A stretch of 64,000 bases of DNA, taken from Hyphomicrobium sp. GTDB taxonomy: Bacteria; Pseudomonadota; Alphaproteobacteria; Rhizobiales; Hyphomicrobiaceae. The position numbers were made by a program, and so were the translations under genes. Position 1 is the stretch's first letter. Every line of letters begins with the position of its first letter. Under the pieces are notes generated by a model. That model was not told the origin of the DNA. It did no database searches and saw only the letters and a program-made list of their open reading frames with translations. Below are positions 40,640-51,804 of the stretch, piece after piece. The stretch covers positions 1 to 64,000 of the forward strand of contig JABFRT010000044.1 in assembly GCA_013141015.1 (NCBI GenBank). The letters run 5' to 3'.

Positions 40640-41155
40640 TCAAATCTTAGCTTGGCTTTTAGCCTTCAGCCGTTTCAAAACGGCCGCTGAGACGAACGGG
40701 GACGCATCGCCACCCATACCGGCAATGGCACGTACCAGATTGGCCGCGATGTGGCGCACAGCGGGCGAGGCCGAGACGTAAACGGTCTGAATCTCAGGCG
40801 CCATTTCGCCGTTCATGCCGCTCATCTGCATTTCATAATCAAAGTCGGTTCCGTCGCGCAGTCCGCGGATGATCACGCTCGCCTTGCTCGCCCGCGCAGC
40901 ATCGACCGCAAGCCCTGAAAACGTGACCACGGAAATTTTTGCCCCGGTCTCCTTGGCAATCGGTTTGACTTCATCTTCCAGCATGGCCACGCGCTCGGCG
41001 TCGGAAAACATCGGCGCCTTGCCAGGATTGACGCCAATACCAATGACCAGCGCATCAACCAATTGGGCGGCGCGGCGGATCACATCGGTATGGCCGAGCG
41101 TCACGGGGTCGAAGGAGCCAGAATAAAAACCGGTACGGATCTTCGGCGTGGGCAT
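40640..41155 (-). CDS. coaD: Phosphopantetheine adenylyltransferase
   Basis: '[22 protein letters not shown]', '[21 protein letters not shown]'. Confidence 0.95.
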   Translation of the reverse strand: MPTPKIRTGFYSGSFDPVTLGHTDVIRRAAQLVDALVIGIGVNPGKAPMFSDAERVAMLEDEVKPIAKETGAKISVVTFSGLAVDAARASKASVIIRGLRDGTDFDYEMQMSGMNGEMAPEIQTVYVSASPAVRHIAANLVRAIAGMGGDASPFVSAAVLKRLKAKSQAKI

Positions 41156-41243
41156 AGGCAGCCTTTCGGATTGAAGCCCGATAGGAATAGCGGGTCCTTC
41201 GCCCGTTGCCCAGCGCTTCGCCGGTCCTGCTTCTCACCGCCCG

Positions 41244-41279
41244 CAAAAAAAGGGCCTGGCGACGAGCCAGACCCTTCTT
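41244..41279. terminator. Rho-independent terminator-like hairpin
   Basis: aaaaaAAGGGCCTGGCgacGAGCCAGACCCTTctt. Confidence 0.6.
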
Positions 41280-41317
41280 AATTTCAGGCGTTGTGTTCGT
41301 TAATGGCTTGAAGCCCG

Positions 41318-42010
41318 TTACTTGAGCGACGCAGATTCGCGCGAACCGAACACGTCCGACAGGTTGAAGCGGTAGCCAAGACCAACCGAGAAGATCCACG
41401 GATCGACATCGACGTCAGCGCGGTGGCCGGTGCCCCAATGCGCTTCGGTATCAAGCCAGACCTTCTTGACGTCGGCGTTCAGGTACATGCCGTTGCCGAT
41501 TTCATAATCGAAGCCCGCCTGCAGCGCGAAGCCGAAGGCATTGTCGATAGACGTCGGCGAGTTCAGCGTCTTGCTATCACCTTCGCTAAAGAAGGCGATG
41601 TACTGCACACCAGCGCCGACGTAGGGCTTGAAGCCATTCATCGCGTCAAAGTGATACTGCAGTGTGACGATCGGCGGGAACACCCATGTATCGCCGAGAT
41701 CTGCACCGGCCAAGGTGCCTTTACCTTCAACGTCAAACTTAGCAAAGCAGCAGAAAAGTTCAGCCGCGATGTTCTTGGTCAGGAAGTAGGTCAGCGTCAG
41801 GGTCGGGATCACTTCCGTGCTGATATCGGCGTCAGCGCCTGCGGCCAACGCGCCACCCGGAGCAAATACGGTCGCGCCAGCGTCTGGCGCCACAACCGTG
41901 CCCTGCAAGCGGACAAGGAAATCGCCTTGATAGTTCCCAGCTGCAACCGGAGTCACTGCCGCGCCGCCCGCTACCATTGCAGCCAGAGCCGCCGTCTTAA
42001 ACCATGTCAT
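41318..42010 (-). CDS. OmpW-family outer membrane protein
   Basis: 'GNYQGDFLVRLQGTVVAPD', 'VIPTLTLTYFLTKNIAAELFCCFAKFDVEG', C-terminal 'VDPWIFSVGLGYRF'. Confidence 0.85.
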   Translation of the reverse strand: MTWFKTAALAAMVAGGAAVTPVAAGNYQGDFLVRLQGTVVAPDAGATVFAPGGALAAGADADISTEVIPTLTLTYFLTKNIAAELFCCFAKFDVEGKGTLAGADLGDTWVFPPIVTLQYHFDAMNGFKPYVGAGVQYIAFFSEGDSKTLNSPTSIDNAFGFALQAGFDYEIGNGMYLNADVKKVWLDTEAHWGTGHRADVDVDPWIFSVGLGYRFNLSDVFGSRESASLK

Positions 42011-42373
42011 TTTTAGTCCCCCAACTTTTTAGATTGCACCGTTGGTTCCAGCGGCGCCGCGTGAAGATGGCCTAAGCTAGGGACTGCACGGACAAGAACT
42101 CCAGAAGAGAGTTGCGCGATAACCTGATGGCAATCAGCGACTTGCGCGCGCGATCACAAGCGTTGCAAGAACGCTACGCTTGCCTTGATGCGCGTCATAC
42201 ACCTTGTCATGCTGCCGCATACGAAGGGCGGAAATCGCCTTTGCGGCGTGCGGCGCCGTGACCGCGCAATCACATTAAAAATATGATCCGTATCAATGCG
42301 GACCCATCTGGCTGCCGGATGATGCGTGGTGGATGTCCAATTCGCGGACACCGTCCGAGGCGAACGCAGAATC

Positions 42374-43108
42374 ATGACCAGCACAAATTCACCATTGGCC
42401 GTGCGCCAGTCCATAACGACGACGGATACAAAAGGCCCGGCGGCGGACATCGCCGCTCTTGCCCGCTTGCGGACCCAGGCCCAGAGCTATCGCTTGCGCC
42501 GCAGGCAGGCCATTCCAGCCGCGTCACCGCCAGACAGCGTCTTTATCGTGCGCTCCGGCTTGGTTGCCGCCGAGAACGCGGCGTTGCCCGGGCACCGCAC
42601 CATCGTTGAGTTGCTCTATCCCGGCGACATCATCGCGTCATCCCTGCAACCGCTGACGCCCGGGCTGACCTACACGACGATGTCAGCGACCGAGCTCTGG
42701 CGCATGGGCACGGGAACGCTGAAAGCCGAAATGGCAGGCGACCCGTCCCTGGCAGAATTCATATTCCAGAGACTGAACCTGCAGCGTGCCCGCATGCAGC
42801 TGCACATCACAATGCTGGCCGGCCTGTCGAGCGAACAGCGCGTTGCCGGCCTCCTTCTTCAGGCTGCCTACCGGCTCGGCTCATCGAATGGCGGCACGAT
42901 CTCCTTCGATATGCCGTTGTCGCGCACAGAAGTTGCCGAATATTTGGCGCTCAATGCCGATACGCTGTCGCGGATCATGTCACGGCTGGAACGGGAAAAC
43001 GTGCTGGCGCGCTCAAGCCGTGCTCAAGTCAGCATCCGCAATCTCGACGCGTTGAAAGCCCACTGCCCGTTGAGCGATTCAGTCATCGCGCTCCATAGCG
43101 AAGCCTGA
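42374..43108 (+). CDS. Crp/Fnr-family regulator lacking the FNR cysteine cluster
   Basis: cNMP-binding fold and C-terminal HTH 'PLSRTEVAEYLALNADTLSRIMSRLE'. Confidence 0.85.
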   Translation: MTSTNSPLAVRQSITTTDTKGPAADIAALARLRTQAQSYRLRRRQAIPAASPPDSVFIVRSGLVAAENAALPGHRTIVELLYPGDIIASSLQPLTPGLTYTTMSATELWRMGTGTLKAEMAGDPSLAEFIFQRLNLQRARMQLHITMLAGLSSEQRVAGLLLQAAYRLGSSNGGTISFDMPLSRTEVAEYLALNADTLSRIMSRLERENVLARSSRAQVSIRNLDALKAHCPLSDSVIALHSEA

Positions 43109-43192
43109 AGGGCTGAACAGCATAGCAGCGGCCACTGCGCCGCTGCGCTTTTCCCATCAGGATCGTTCGTCGTCCGAGAACAGGGCAGCGGA

Positions 43193-45949
43193 TCACTCCG
43201 CGCTGCCCGTCGCCTCTTCCATATCGCTGTCGGGATCATCCGTGATGCGTTCGACCGACACCACCTTCTCCGCCCCATCGGTCTTGAACACGCGCACCCC
43301 TTGCGTGTTGCGTCCAGCGATGCGCACGTCATGCACCGGGCAGCGGATCAATTGACCGCCGTCCGTCACCAGCATGATCTGATCTTTTTCGGCGATACCG
43401 AACGACGCAATCAAGCGGCCATTGCGGTCATTGACGACCATCGCAACGATGCCCTTGCCGCCGCGGCCTGAGGTGCGGAACTCATAAGACGAAGACCGCT
43501 TGCCGTAGCCCTTTTCGGATACGGTCAGCACGAATTGCTCCTTCGCTTGCATCTCGGCAAACTTTTCAGGGCTGAGTGCCACGTCGCCATCGGCGCTGTC
43601 CTCGGCGTCTTCCTCAACCGCGACCGCTTCGATGTCTTCCGCACCTTCCTGGCGGCGCAGCGCTGACGCTTGCTTGATGTAAGCCGCCCGTTCGGCAGCC
43701 GTTGCATCGACGTGGCCAAAGATGGCCATCGAGATGACTTCGTCGCCGTCCGCCAGCCGGATGCCGCGCACGCCGGTTGAATCGCGGCCCTTGAATAGGC
43801 GCACTTCATCGGAAATCAAGAAGCGCACGCACTGCCCCTCGGCCGTAGTCAGCATCACGTCATCATCAGGCCGCGCAATCGCCACCTGCACGATGCGGTC
43901 ACCCTCATCGAGCTTCATGGCGATTTTGCCGTTGCGGTTGATGCTCTCGAAGTCCGCCAAGGCGTTGCGGCGGATATTGCCGGAGCGCGTTGCAAACATC
44001 AGTTCGAGATCGCCCCAGGACTTCTCATCTTCTGGCAGCGGCAGGATCGAAGTAATCACTTCTCCCTCTTCCAGCGGCAGCAGATTGACGAGCGCCTTGC
44101 CCGGTGATTGCGGGGTTGCCGCCGGCAGACGCCAGACCTTCATGCGGTAGCACATGCCGCGTGACGAGAAAAACAGCACCGGCGTGTGCGTTGAGGTGAC
44201 GAACAGCTGGGTGACGAAATCTTCGTCCCGCGTCGACATGCCGGAACGGCCCTTGCCGCCGCGCTTTTGCGCGCGATACGCGGCCAGCGGCACACGCTTG
44301 ATGTACCCCTTGTGCGATACGGTGACGACACAGTCTTCGCGCTGGATCAGATCTTCGTCTTCGACTTCGCCGTCGAATTCCATGATCTCGGTTTTGCGCG
44401 GTGTTGCGAATTCCGCCTTGATCGCAGTCAGTTCGCTCTTGACGATTTCGACCACACGGGCGCGCGACGCTAGGATTTCCAGGTATTCTTTGATTTCAAC
44501 CGCGATTTTGTTCAACTCGTCGGCGATTTCATCACGGCCCAGAGCCGTCAAGCGGGCCAGGCGCAATTCAAGGATGGCTTTGGCCTGTTCTTCAGACAGG
44601 CGATAGGTGCCCGTCTCCGTCAGCCGATGGCGCGGATCGGCGATCAGTTCGATCAGCGGCGCCATGTCTTTGGCCGGCCAATCGCGCCCCATCAATTGTT
44701 CTTTTGCGTCGGCTGGCGACGCAGACGTGCGAATGAGCCGGATCACTTCATCGATGTTGGCAACCGCAATCGCCAAGCCGACCAACACGTGGGCGCGGTC
44801 GCGGGCCTTGCCGAGCAGATGCTTGATGCGGCGTGTCACGACGTCCTGGCGGAAGACTGTGAACGCGCAAATCATATCGCGAAGCGTCAGGCTTTCAGGA
44901 CGCCCGCCGTTGATGGCCAACATGTTGGCGCCAAACGTCGTCTGCAGATCCGAATACTTGTAGAGGTTATTCAAAACCACATCAGCCACCGCATCGCGCT
45001 TCAATTCGATGACGATGCGGATGCCTTCGCGGTTTGATTCATCCCAAAGATCCGAGATGCCTTCAATCTTCTTGTCGCGGATCAGATCAGCAATTTTCTC
45101 GATCAGCACTTTCTTGTTCACCTGATAGGGGATCTCGGTGACAATCAGGGCTTCGCGATCCTTGCGGATATTTTCAACGACAACACGCGCGCGCATGATG
45201 ATTGAACCGCGCGACTTGTGATAGGCCGACAGGATTCCGCCACGTCCAAGAATAATCGCGCCCGTCGGAAAGTCCGGACCGGTGACGATCTGGCAGAGTT
45301 CGTCTGCTGTGATCTCAGGGTTGGCGAGTTCAGCAAGGCAGGCATCAATAATTTCGCCGAGATTGTGCGGCGGAATATTGGTCGCCATACCAACCGCGAT
45401 GCCGCCCGCGCCGTTGACCAGCAGGTTCGGAAACTTCGCCGGCAGAACCGATGGCTCCTGGATCGTACCGTCGTAGTTGTCGCGGTAATCGACCGTATCG
45501 TTGTCGAGGTCGTCGAGCAGATAACCGGCGACTTTCTGCAGGCGCGATTCGGTATAGCGAGCGGCCGCGGCCGGATCGCCATCGATCGAGCCAAAGTTGC
45601 CCTGCCCATCAACGAGCGGCAGACGCAAGGAAAAGTCCTGCGCCAAGCGCACCAGCGCGTCATATATCGCCATATCGCCGTGCGGGTGATATTTACCCAT
45701 CACTTCGCCGACGATGCGCGCGCTCTTGACGTACTTCTTGTTCCAGTCGAGCCCGAGTTCGTTCATCGCAAACAAAATGCGGCGATGCACCGGCTTCAAG
45801 CCGTCGCGCACATCGGGCAACGCGCGCGAAATGATGACGCTCATGGCGTAGTCGAGATACGACCGCTTCATCTCCTCGGTGATGGCAATCGGGCGCATGT
45901 CGCCCGGTATGCCGCTACCCGGTTTGTCATCGTCGCTTCTATCGGCCAA
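43193..45949 (-). CDS. gyrA: DNA gyrase subunit A
   Basis: '[33 protein letters not shown]', '[18 protein letters not shown]', '[19 protein letters not shown]'. Confidence 0.98.
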   Translation of the reverse strand: MADRSDDDKPGSGIPGDMRPIAITEEMKRSYLDYAMSVIISRALPDVRDGLKPVHRRILFAMNELGLDWNKKYVKSARIVGEVMGKYHPHGDMAIYDALVRLAQDFSLRLPLVDGQGNFGSIDGDPAAAARYTESRLQKVAGYLLDDLDNDTVDYRDNYDGTIQEPSVLPAKFPNLLVNGAGGIAVGMATNIPPHNLGEIIDACLAELANPEITADELCQIVTGPDFPTGAIILGRGGILSAYHKSRGSIIMRARVVVENIRKDREALIVTEIPYQVNKKVLIEKIADLIRDKKIEGISDLWDESNREGIRIVIELKRDAVADVVLNNLYKYSDLQTTFGANMLAINGGRPESLTLRDMICAFTVFRQDVVTRRIKHLLGKARDRAHVLVGLAIAVANIDEVIRLIRTSASPADAKEQLMGRDWPAKDMAPLIELIADPRHRLTETGTYRLSEEQAKAILELRLARLTALGRDEIADELNKIAVEIKEYLEILASRARVVEIVKSELTAIKAEFATPRKTEIMEFDGEVEDEDLIQREDCVVTVSHKGYIKRVPLAAYRAQKRGGKGRSGMSTRDEDFVTQLFVTSTHTPVLFFSSRGMCYRMKVWRLPAATPQSPGKALVNLLPLEEGEVITSILPLPEDEKSWGDLELMFATRSGNIRRNALADFESINRNGKIAMKLDEGDRIVQVAIARPDDDVMLTTAEGQCVRFLISDEVRLFKGRDSTGVRGIRLADGDEVISMAIFGHVDATAAERAAYIKQASALRRQEGAEDIEAVAVEEDAEDSADGDVALSPEKFAEMQAKEQFVLTVSEKGYGKRSSSYEFRTSGRGGKGIVAMVVNDRNGRLIASFGIAEKDQIMLVTDGGQLIRCPVHDVRIAGRNTQGVRVFKTDGAEKVVSVERITDDPDSDMEEATGSAE

Positions 45950-46284
45950 GGGGTTTGTCTCTCACAAAAACAGCGCTCGCAGCCAAGCCTCAAAAGGCCC
46001 AGCGCGGCGCGCGCAAATCAATCACACACAGTGTATAGGAAGAGGGGCTGGGGCGGCAACCGCGCGGCGACGTGCCACGGCCCTTTGTCCCCAGATGTTT
46101 CGGCATATTTTTCAGATACTTGCCTCATCGCCGTGAGATCCGCCCCGGAACCAATTTGATGACTTGCTCCTGACAAACTCTGGGTCTATTCGCCTTGCTA
46201 TTGCGGACCGGAAACCCCATGTCTGCAACGCACGGAGCGCGGTGCTTGGCAGTGCCGCCCTTCAATCCCCTAGAGGACACACAC

Positions 46285-46896
46285 ATGAAGACCACAGTAC
46301 TTTCGTTTGCCCTGGCCGCATTCGTTGCAGGCAGCCTGCCGGCATTCGCCGACGACACCTTTATCGCCGAGCAGAAGCTGACCGAATATCTGGCTAAGGA
46401 CCGCCTGATTGGCGCTAAGGTCAAGGGCACCGATGGCAAGATCGTTGGCGACATCGAAGATCTGATCATCAACAGCGACAATCAGGTTGTCGGCGCGATC
46501 ATGGGCGTCGGCGGGTTCCTCGGCGTCGGCGAAAAGAAGGTCGCCGTATCGATCAAGTCGTTCGGCCTCGAAGTCACCGATGGCAAAATGAATGTGACGA
46601 TGCCAACGGCCTCCAAGGATGTGTTGACAGCGGCACCGGCTTACAAGCGCATCAGCGCACCGAAGGGCTGGTTCCAGCGCGCCGTCGAAAAGGGCCAGGA
46701 ACTGAAGGACAAGTCGTCGGTCACGGCCAAGGACGCGGTTGAGAAGGCCAAGCAGAACGCAGGCCCGGCGCTTGAATCGGCCAAGGAAAAGGCCAAGGAA
46801 GTGATCGAGAGCGCCAAGGAAAAGGCGCATGACGCGGTCGAAAAGGCTAAGGAAGCCGCTAAGCCATCGGCACCAGCAGAGGCGCCGAAGCAATAA
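46285..46896 (+). CDS. PRC-barrel domain secreted protein with amphipathic Lys/Ala/Glu C-terminal repeats
   Basis: Signal peptide, 'LIGAKVKGTDGKIVGDIEDLIINSDNQVVGAIMGVGGFLGVG', tail 'ESAKEKAKEVIESAKEKAHDAVEKAKEA'. Confidence 0.85.
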   Translation: MKTTVLSFALAAFVAGSLPAFADDTFIAEQKLTEYLAKDRLIGAKVKGTDGKIVGDIEDLIINSDNQVVGAIMGVGGFLGVGEKKVAVSIKSFGLEVTDGKMNVTMPTASKDVLTAAPAYKRISAPKGWFQRAVEKGQELKDKSSVTAKDAVEKAKQNAGPALESAKEKAKEVIESAKEKAHDAVEKAKEAAKPSAPAEAPKQ

Positions 46897-46918
46897 GCTT
46901 TAGACGAATTTCGAAATT

Positions 46919-46957
46919 GAAACGCCCCGCTGGCACTAGCCAGCGGGGCGTTTTTAT
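46919..46957 (+). terminator. Rho-independent terminator
   Basis: aaaCGCCCCGCTGGcactaGCCAGCGGGGCGttttta. Confidence 0.9.
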
Positions 46958-47024
46958 AGGCCCGGGAACCTTGCGGCGCGCGCCAGCGTTTTACCTCTGA
47001 CATTCGACAGCAGAGGAGACGCCC

Positions 47025-47474
47025 ATGCCGGGATCGACGTATCGCGCACGCGCGTTGGCGGGCACGCTGCTGGCGACGCTGGCCTCCGCTTCAAGCAGTT
47101 TTGCTGAAGCTGCAGATCCGGCCAAACCTGCCGCAACCCCACCAGCCGGGCCAACAGGCAACTCAGCGACGGCGCCGGGCGGCGAGGAGGCGTTCAACAA
47201 CGCTTGCCGGACCTGTCATTCGATGAAGCCCGGCGACAACCGCTTGGGCCCAAGCCTCAGTGGTATCGCCGGTAAGAAAGCTGGCGCCACTGAAGGTTTC
47301 GCTTATTCACAATCACTGAAAAATTCCGGCGTGACGTGGGACACCACAACGCTGGACGCGTTTATCGCCAACCCCGATGCCGTGATCGCGGGGAACAACA
47401 TGAAACCATACACCGGCATTTCCGACGCCGCGTTGCGCGCCAAAATCATTGCGTACTTGGAAGGTGCGAAGTAG
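47025..47474 (+). CDS. Class I c-type cytochrome (CycM/c2-like)
   Basis: Signal peptide; CRTCH motif; 'GDNRLGPSLSGIAGKKAG', 'NNMKPYTGISD'. Confidence 0.9.
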   Translation: MPGSTYRARALAGTLLATLASASSSFAEAADPAKPAATPPAGPTGNSATAPGGEEAFNNACRTCHSMKPGDNRLGPSLSGIAGKKAGATEGFAYSQSLKNSGVTWDTTTLDAFIANPDAVIAGNNMKPYTGISDAALRAKIIAYLEGAK

Positions 47475-47494
47475 CGGCCGCCTCCCGAAACAAC

Positions 47495-47527
47495 AAATCC
47501 GCGGCTCAGCGAGCCGCGGATTTTTAA
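47495..47527. terminator. Rho-independent terminator
   Basis: aaATCCGCGGCTCagcGAGCCGCGGATttttaa. Confidence 0.85.
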
Positions 47528-47548
47528 TCATCTCAACATTCGCTGAAA

Positions 47549-48094
47549 TTAGAACGGGATCTCGTCGTCCAGCGCCTTATCAAAGCCGCCCTTCGGCGCA
47601 GCGGCACCGCCACCCGACTTGGTCACGCGCTTGGGTGCGGGTTCCGAATAACCGCCGCCACCGCCACCGAAGTTGCCGGCATCATAGTCGCCGCCGCCAC
47701 TTTCCTGCATGCCCATTCCACCGGACGCGCCGCGTCCGCCGCCCGCGCCGTCAAGCATAGTCAGCGTGCCGCCGAAACCTTGCAGCACCACTTCGGTTGA
47801 ATACTTTTCAGCGCCCGACTGATCGGTCCATTTGCGCGTCTGCAAAGCGCCTTCAATGTACAGCTTGGCGCCCTTCTTGACGTACTGCTCGACGACCTTG
47901 CACAGCGGCTCGGAAAAAATCACGACGCGATGCCACTCGGTCTTTTCCTTGCGCTCGCCCGTCGACTTATCGCGCCAGGTCTCGCTGGTCGCTAAGCTCA
48001 AGTTGGCAATCGGACGGCCGTCCTGGGTCCGGCGGATTTCCGGATCTTTGCCGACGTTACCGACCAGGATCACCTTGTTGACGGAACCAGCCAT
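47549..48094 (-). CDS. ssb: Single-stranded DNA-binding protein
   Basis: '[38 protein letters not shown]', C-terminal acidic tip 'DDEIPF'. Confidence 0.95.
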   Translation of the reverse strand: MAGSVNKVILVGNVGKDPEIRRTQDGRPIANLSLATSETWRDKSTGERKEKTEWHRVVIFSEPLCKVVEQYVKKGAKLYIEGALQTRKWTDQSGAEKYSTEVVLQGFGGTLTMLDGAGGGRGASGGMGMQESGGGDYDAGNFGGGGGGYSEPAPKRVTKSGGGAAAPKGGFDKALDDEIPF

Positions 48095-48658
48095 TGCACT
48101 CTCCTTCTGAATTCTAAAAACTGACATCTCACGACGCGCTGCAAGCCCGGCAAACCTTGAAAACGCCCGAACTTGAAAACACCAGAACTTGAAAACACCA
48201 GTACCGGCGCCCGCGTCCCAAAACAGACCGTTGCGGGTCTGCGCTTCTCAAGGTTAGTCTTGCATGTGCGATGCGACGCATTTTCGCGCAAGGCTATAGG
48301 CCAAAAATAGCGTCCGGCCCGCGCGATTCTCGAGACTGACCTTAGACACTCCGCCACCCCGGCGCCGTTGCAGCCCGACTTTGTCCACGCCTTTGAGGCC
48401 GCTATGCACAGCACCCAATGACTAATTGTTCCTTCTTTGTTCTAATATAGCCGAGGCGTTGTAAACTTCAAGCATGTTTTTTTCAATGCCGCAGATTTTC
48501 GACGGTCTGCGAGCGCTGGCCGATGCGCGCCCGCCTTCGATGTCTCACGTCAACCGCAAAACAACCAACGCCGCGCTAACCTGGTCACAGGCGCTTGACT
48601 GAGATCCCCTATCGGTTATGGCGATAGCTCATCTGATTTCTGAAGGTCCTGAGACGCG

Positions 48659-49027
48659 ATGGCCCAATACAATTGTCTGAACTGCCCGGGCTATTGCTGC
48701 TCGTATCCGGTCATCGCCTTGAACATGCGCGACGTCGAACGCCTCGCCAAGCATTTCAAGCTGCCGGTCAAAACTGCGCAAAAGAAATTCACCCGCACCG
48801 CGCACGGCCACAAGTATGTGATGCGCCGCAAGGGCGACAAGCACTACGGCCGCATCTGCCAGTTTTTCGATACCAAGAAGCGCCAGTGCACGGTTTACCA
48901 CGCGCGCCCTTTCGCGTGCCGCGATTATCCGGGCGACGGCCGCTGCGGATACTATGACTTCCTGATGCACGAACGCCGCTGCCAAAAGGACGACACCTTC
49001 GTCGCCGTCACCAATCACAAGGACTGA
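48659..49027 (+). CDS. YkgJ-family cysteine cluster protein
   Basis: 'CLNCPGYCCSYP', 'CQFFDTKKRQCTVYHARPFACRDYPG'. Confidence 0.85.
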   Translation: MAQYNCLNCPGYCCSYPVIALNMRDVERLAKHFKLPVKTAQKKFTRTAHGHKYVMRRKGDKHYGRICQFFDTKKRQCTVYHARPFACRDYPGDGRCGYYDFLMHERRCQKDDTFVAVTNHKD

Positions 49028-49045
49028 GTGGGGCCGTTGCCGCGC

Positions 49046-50719
49046 TCAGATCACGACGAAATCAGCATTGGTCAGCGCGGGCCTTGTGCTCAGCACAGCG
49101 AAGCGCACTGCAGCACCTGCTCCGTTGCCGTCAGCGTCATAGGACAGCATACCGGTTGCGCCGTTATAGATGATGCGATCATCAGCGTCGTGTGCGCTTG
49201 CGCCCGTGTAGAACTTTCCGGCCGCCAACACGCCGGTTGCAAGTCCAAGGCCGGTGAAGACCGCGTTGTCCAATTGCATGGTATCGGAGATTGCAAGAAA
49301 GTCGGTAATCGTATCGACGTTCGATACCACGGATAATGCGCTACTGAACACAAACGTATCGGCACCAAAGCCGCCGGTCAGCGTGTCGTTTCCAGCTTGG
49401 CCGCTGATCCGGTCGGCGCCCGATAGCCCGCGCAAGATGTCGTTGCCGCTGCCGCCGTACATCTGATCATTGACACCGGCTTTGCCGTAAAGCGTATCCG
49501 CGAGCGCTGTACCGATCAAGCGTTCGTCGCCGAAGTCGAACACCTGTGTGGCGATGCTGGTGCCGGCATAGCCAAAGCCCATAACCCGGCCATTGGCCAT
49601 CAATTCCAAATCGGTCGTCAACGTCAGGCCTGGCGCGGCAATCGTGTTCAAGCTGCTCTCGGTGCCGGTTTCGACGCCCGCATAGTCGAAGGCCCGCACA
49701 TGCGACGTGCCGATGCCCGTCACATCGTTCCACACCCGCCACGCCACCGCGAAACCGCCATTCGCCAATTCCGTGGTGATCATCTGCGTAATGTCGTTGG
49801 TTCCGGTTACGCTTTCGGCAACGAATTCGACACCCGTCTTGGCGCCTGCGGCCGTAAAGCGCTGAAAATGAATCTCTTCGACACTGGCCCGCGTCTCTTC
49901 TTCCCACACGACGACGAACCCGCCGGTCGCAAGGTTCAGAATTTCCAGGCTCTCGTCCTGATAGGTACTGCCAGCGGCAATCGCATCGATTTGAAAATCG
50001 GCACCTGTTGGCGTGCCTGTTGCGCTAACAAAGCGCCCGCGCAACCCGGTCGCCGCAAGGGTGTAGCCGGAGACGGCCGCATTGCCCCAGGCAACGAACG
50101 TGCGTCCGTCGGCAAGCGATAAGGAGTCGGTGCCAAACTGAATGCCTGACGACGTAGTGTTCAATTGGAATTCGGAGGTCAGCGCGGTGCCCGCCGCCGA
50201 ATAGATACGGGCCATGATCTCGCCCGACGGCGGAATTGCGGCAGTGTTCAGGGTGTCGGCCCACGAGACAAGAAAATTGCCGTTGCCGAGCCGCGCGACC
50301 GACGGCGTGTATTCGCCGCCCGATGCCGAGATGGAGAGCGCACTCTTCGCGGTCAGCGCTGTACCCGCCGCATTGTAGTAGCGCCCGTAGGTATTGCCAC
50401 CAAGCAGCGTGACGGCGGTCGCATCATCCTCCCAGGCGGCAAAAAATCCGCCAGCAGAACCCGGGGCAAGTGATGGGAGCGACAGCGTGCGCGACGTGGG
50501 CGCGGAATCGAGAACAGAAATCGCGCTATGCGTCACGCCCAGCGCATCGAGCGTTGTTACATACGACGTGCCGCTGGTGCCGGCCACCGTCTTCCAAACG
50601 GCCGCCATGCGGCCATTCTCAAGGCGCTGCAGCGCGTATCCTTCGAACTCGATGCTGAGCGCGACGGGACTGACATATGCTTGCAAAATCTGCGCGCTTG
50701 TTATGCGAGTAATGGCCAT
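49046..50719 (-). CDS. RTX secreted protein with propeller-like N-terminus, paralogous to 27380..29479
   Basis: 'ARLGNGNFLVSWADT', 'LADGRTFVAWGN', 'LATGGFVVVWEEE' repeats; RTX repeats; C-terminal 'NADFVVI'. Confidence 0.85.
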   Translation of the reverse strand: MAITRITSAQILQAYVSPVALSIEFEGYALQRLENGRMAAVWKTVAGTSGTSYVTTLDALGVTHSAISVLDSAPTSRTLSLPSLAPGSAGGFFAAWEDDATAVTLLGGNTYGRYYNAAGTALTAKSALSISASGGEYTPSVARLGNGNFLVSWADTLNTAAIPPSGEIMARIYSAAGTALTSEFQLNTTSSGIQFGTDSLSLADGRTFVAWGNAAVSGYTLAATGLRGRFVSATGTPTGADFQIDAIAAGSTYQDESLEILNLATGGFVVVWEEETRASVEEIHFQRFTAAGAKTGVEFVAESVTGTNDITQMITTELANGGFAVAWRVWNDVTGIGTSHVRAFDYAGVETGTESSLNTIAAPGLTLTTDLELMANGRVMGFGYAGTSIATQVFDFGDERLIGTALADTLYGKAGVNDQMYGGSGNDILRGLSGADRISGQAGNDTLTGGFGADTFVFSSALSVVSNVDTITDFLAISDTMQLDNAVFTGLGLATGVLAAGKFYTGASAHDADDRIIYNGATGMLSYDADGNGAGAAVRFAVLSTRPALTNADFVVI

Positions 50720-50937
50720 GACGCTACCCGATTAAAATCCGGCGATACCCTGACCCCGGGAGGCTTTCTCAAGCCTTAAATTAACCGGCAAAATTGCTGG
50801 CAACTGGCAATTCTTGGGTGACTGCGCGTTTATCATGAGTGGGCCATACTCGGTAATTACGACGGACACCATTTGCAGGACGCATGCCGTAAGACGCAGC
50901 AAGAATTGCAGCTGACGGATGACCAGAGGACAGACAC

Positions 50938-51654
50938 ATGATCACGCTCTATACATTTGGCCCGCATTTCGGCCTTCCCGATCCGAGCCCATTTGTCGTC
51001 AAAGCCCTGGTACAGCTGAAAATGAGCGGCCTGCCGTTTGAGATCAACAGCAAAGGCTACAGCAAGGCCCCGAAAGGCAAGCTGCCCTACCTCAACGACG
51101 GCGGCGAGATCATCGCCGACAGCACTTTCATCCGCCGCCATCTTGAGACCAAGCACGGCATTGATCTCGACCGGGGGCTCAGCGCCGGACAGCGCGCCAC
51201 CGGATGGGCGCTTGAGAAAATGTGCGAAGAGCACCTCTATTGGACAATCGTTGATTCACGCTGGATGATGACTAAAAATTTCAACAAAGGCCCGCGCCAT
51301 TTCTTTGATGCCGTGCCCGCCCCCTTGCGCCCGCTGATAATCGCCAAAATGAATCGCGACACCAAACGCACGTTATGGGGCCAGGGCATCGGGCGGCACG
51401 CGCGCGCCGATATTGAATGGCTGGCGATGCGCGATTTGGATGCGATTTCGGCACTGCTCGGAGACCAGCCGTTCCTGTTTGGCGACGAGCCGCACGCCGC
51501 CGACGCCTCAGTCTACGGTTCCGTTGCAAGCGCACTTTGCCCGCTGTTTGACACGCCAATCCGCGCCCACGCCGAAAGCAAAGCCAACCTCGCCGCCTAC
51601 GCCAAACGCGGCACCGCGCGCTGGTTCCCGGAGTTGGCGGCATCAAGGGCGTAG
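50938..51654 (+). CDS. Glutathione S-transferase / metaxin-like family protein
   Basis: 'MITLYTFGPHFGLPDPSPFVVKALVQLKMSGLPFE...GKLPYLNDGGEIIADSTFIRRHLE'. Confidence 0.85.
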   Translation: MITLYTFGPHFGLPDPSPFVVKALVQLKMSGLPFEINSKGYSKAPKGKLPYLNDGGEIIADSTFIRRHLETKHGIDLDRGLSAGQRATGWALEKMCEEHLYWTIVDSRWMMTKNFNKGPRHFFDAVPAPLRPLIIAKMNRDTKRTLWGQGIGRHARADIEWLAMRDLDAISALLGDQPFLFGDEPHAADASVYGSVASALCPLFDTPIRAHAESKANLAAYAKRGTARWFPELAASRA

Positions 51655-51804
51655 AGCGTCTAACTGCAATCGCTGAACGCCTACAGTGCAGCCTGCCCCG
51701 GCGAGAAGGCCAGGGTGTGAAACATCCCTCTGCCGATCACCGGACCGCCGGGGTCTGTCCATGTTTCAATCAGAACCGGTCAGACCCCAAGTTTGGGCGG
51801 GAAT

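Noticed and set aside
45218-46159. 313-aa + strand ORF antisense to gyrA
   Set aside because: Overlaps the highly conserved gyrA 5' region on the opposite strand; shadow ORF.
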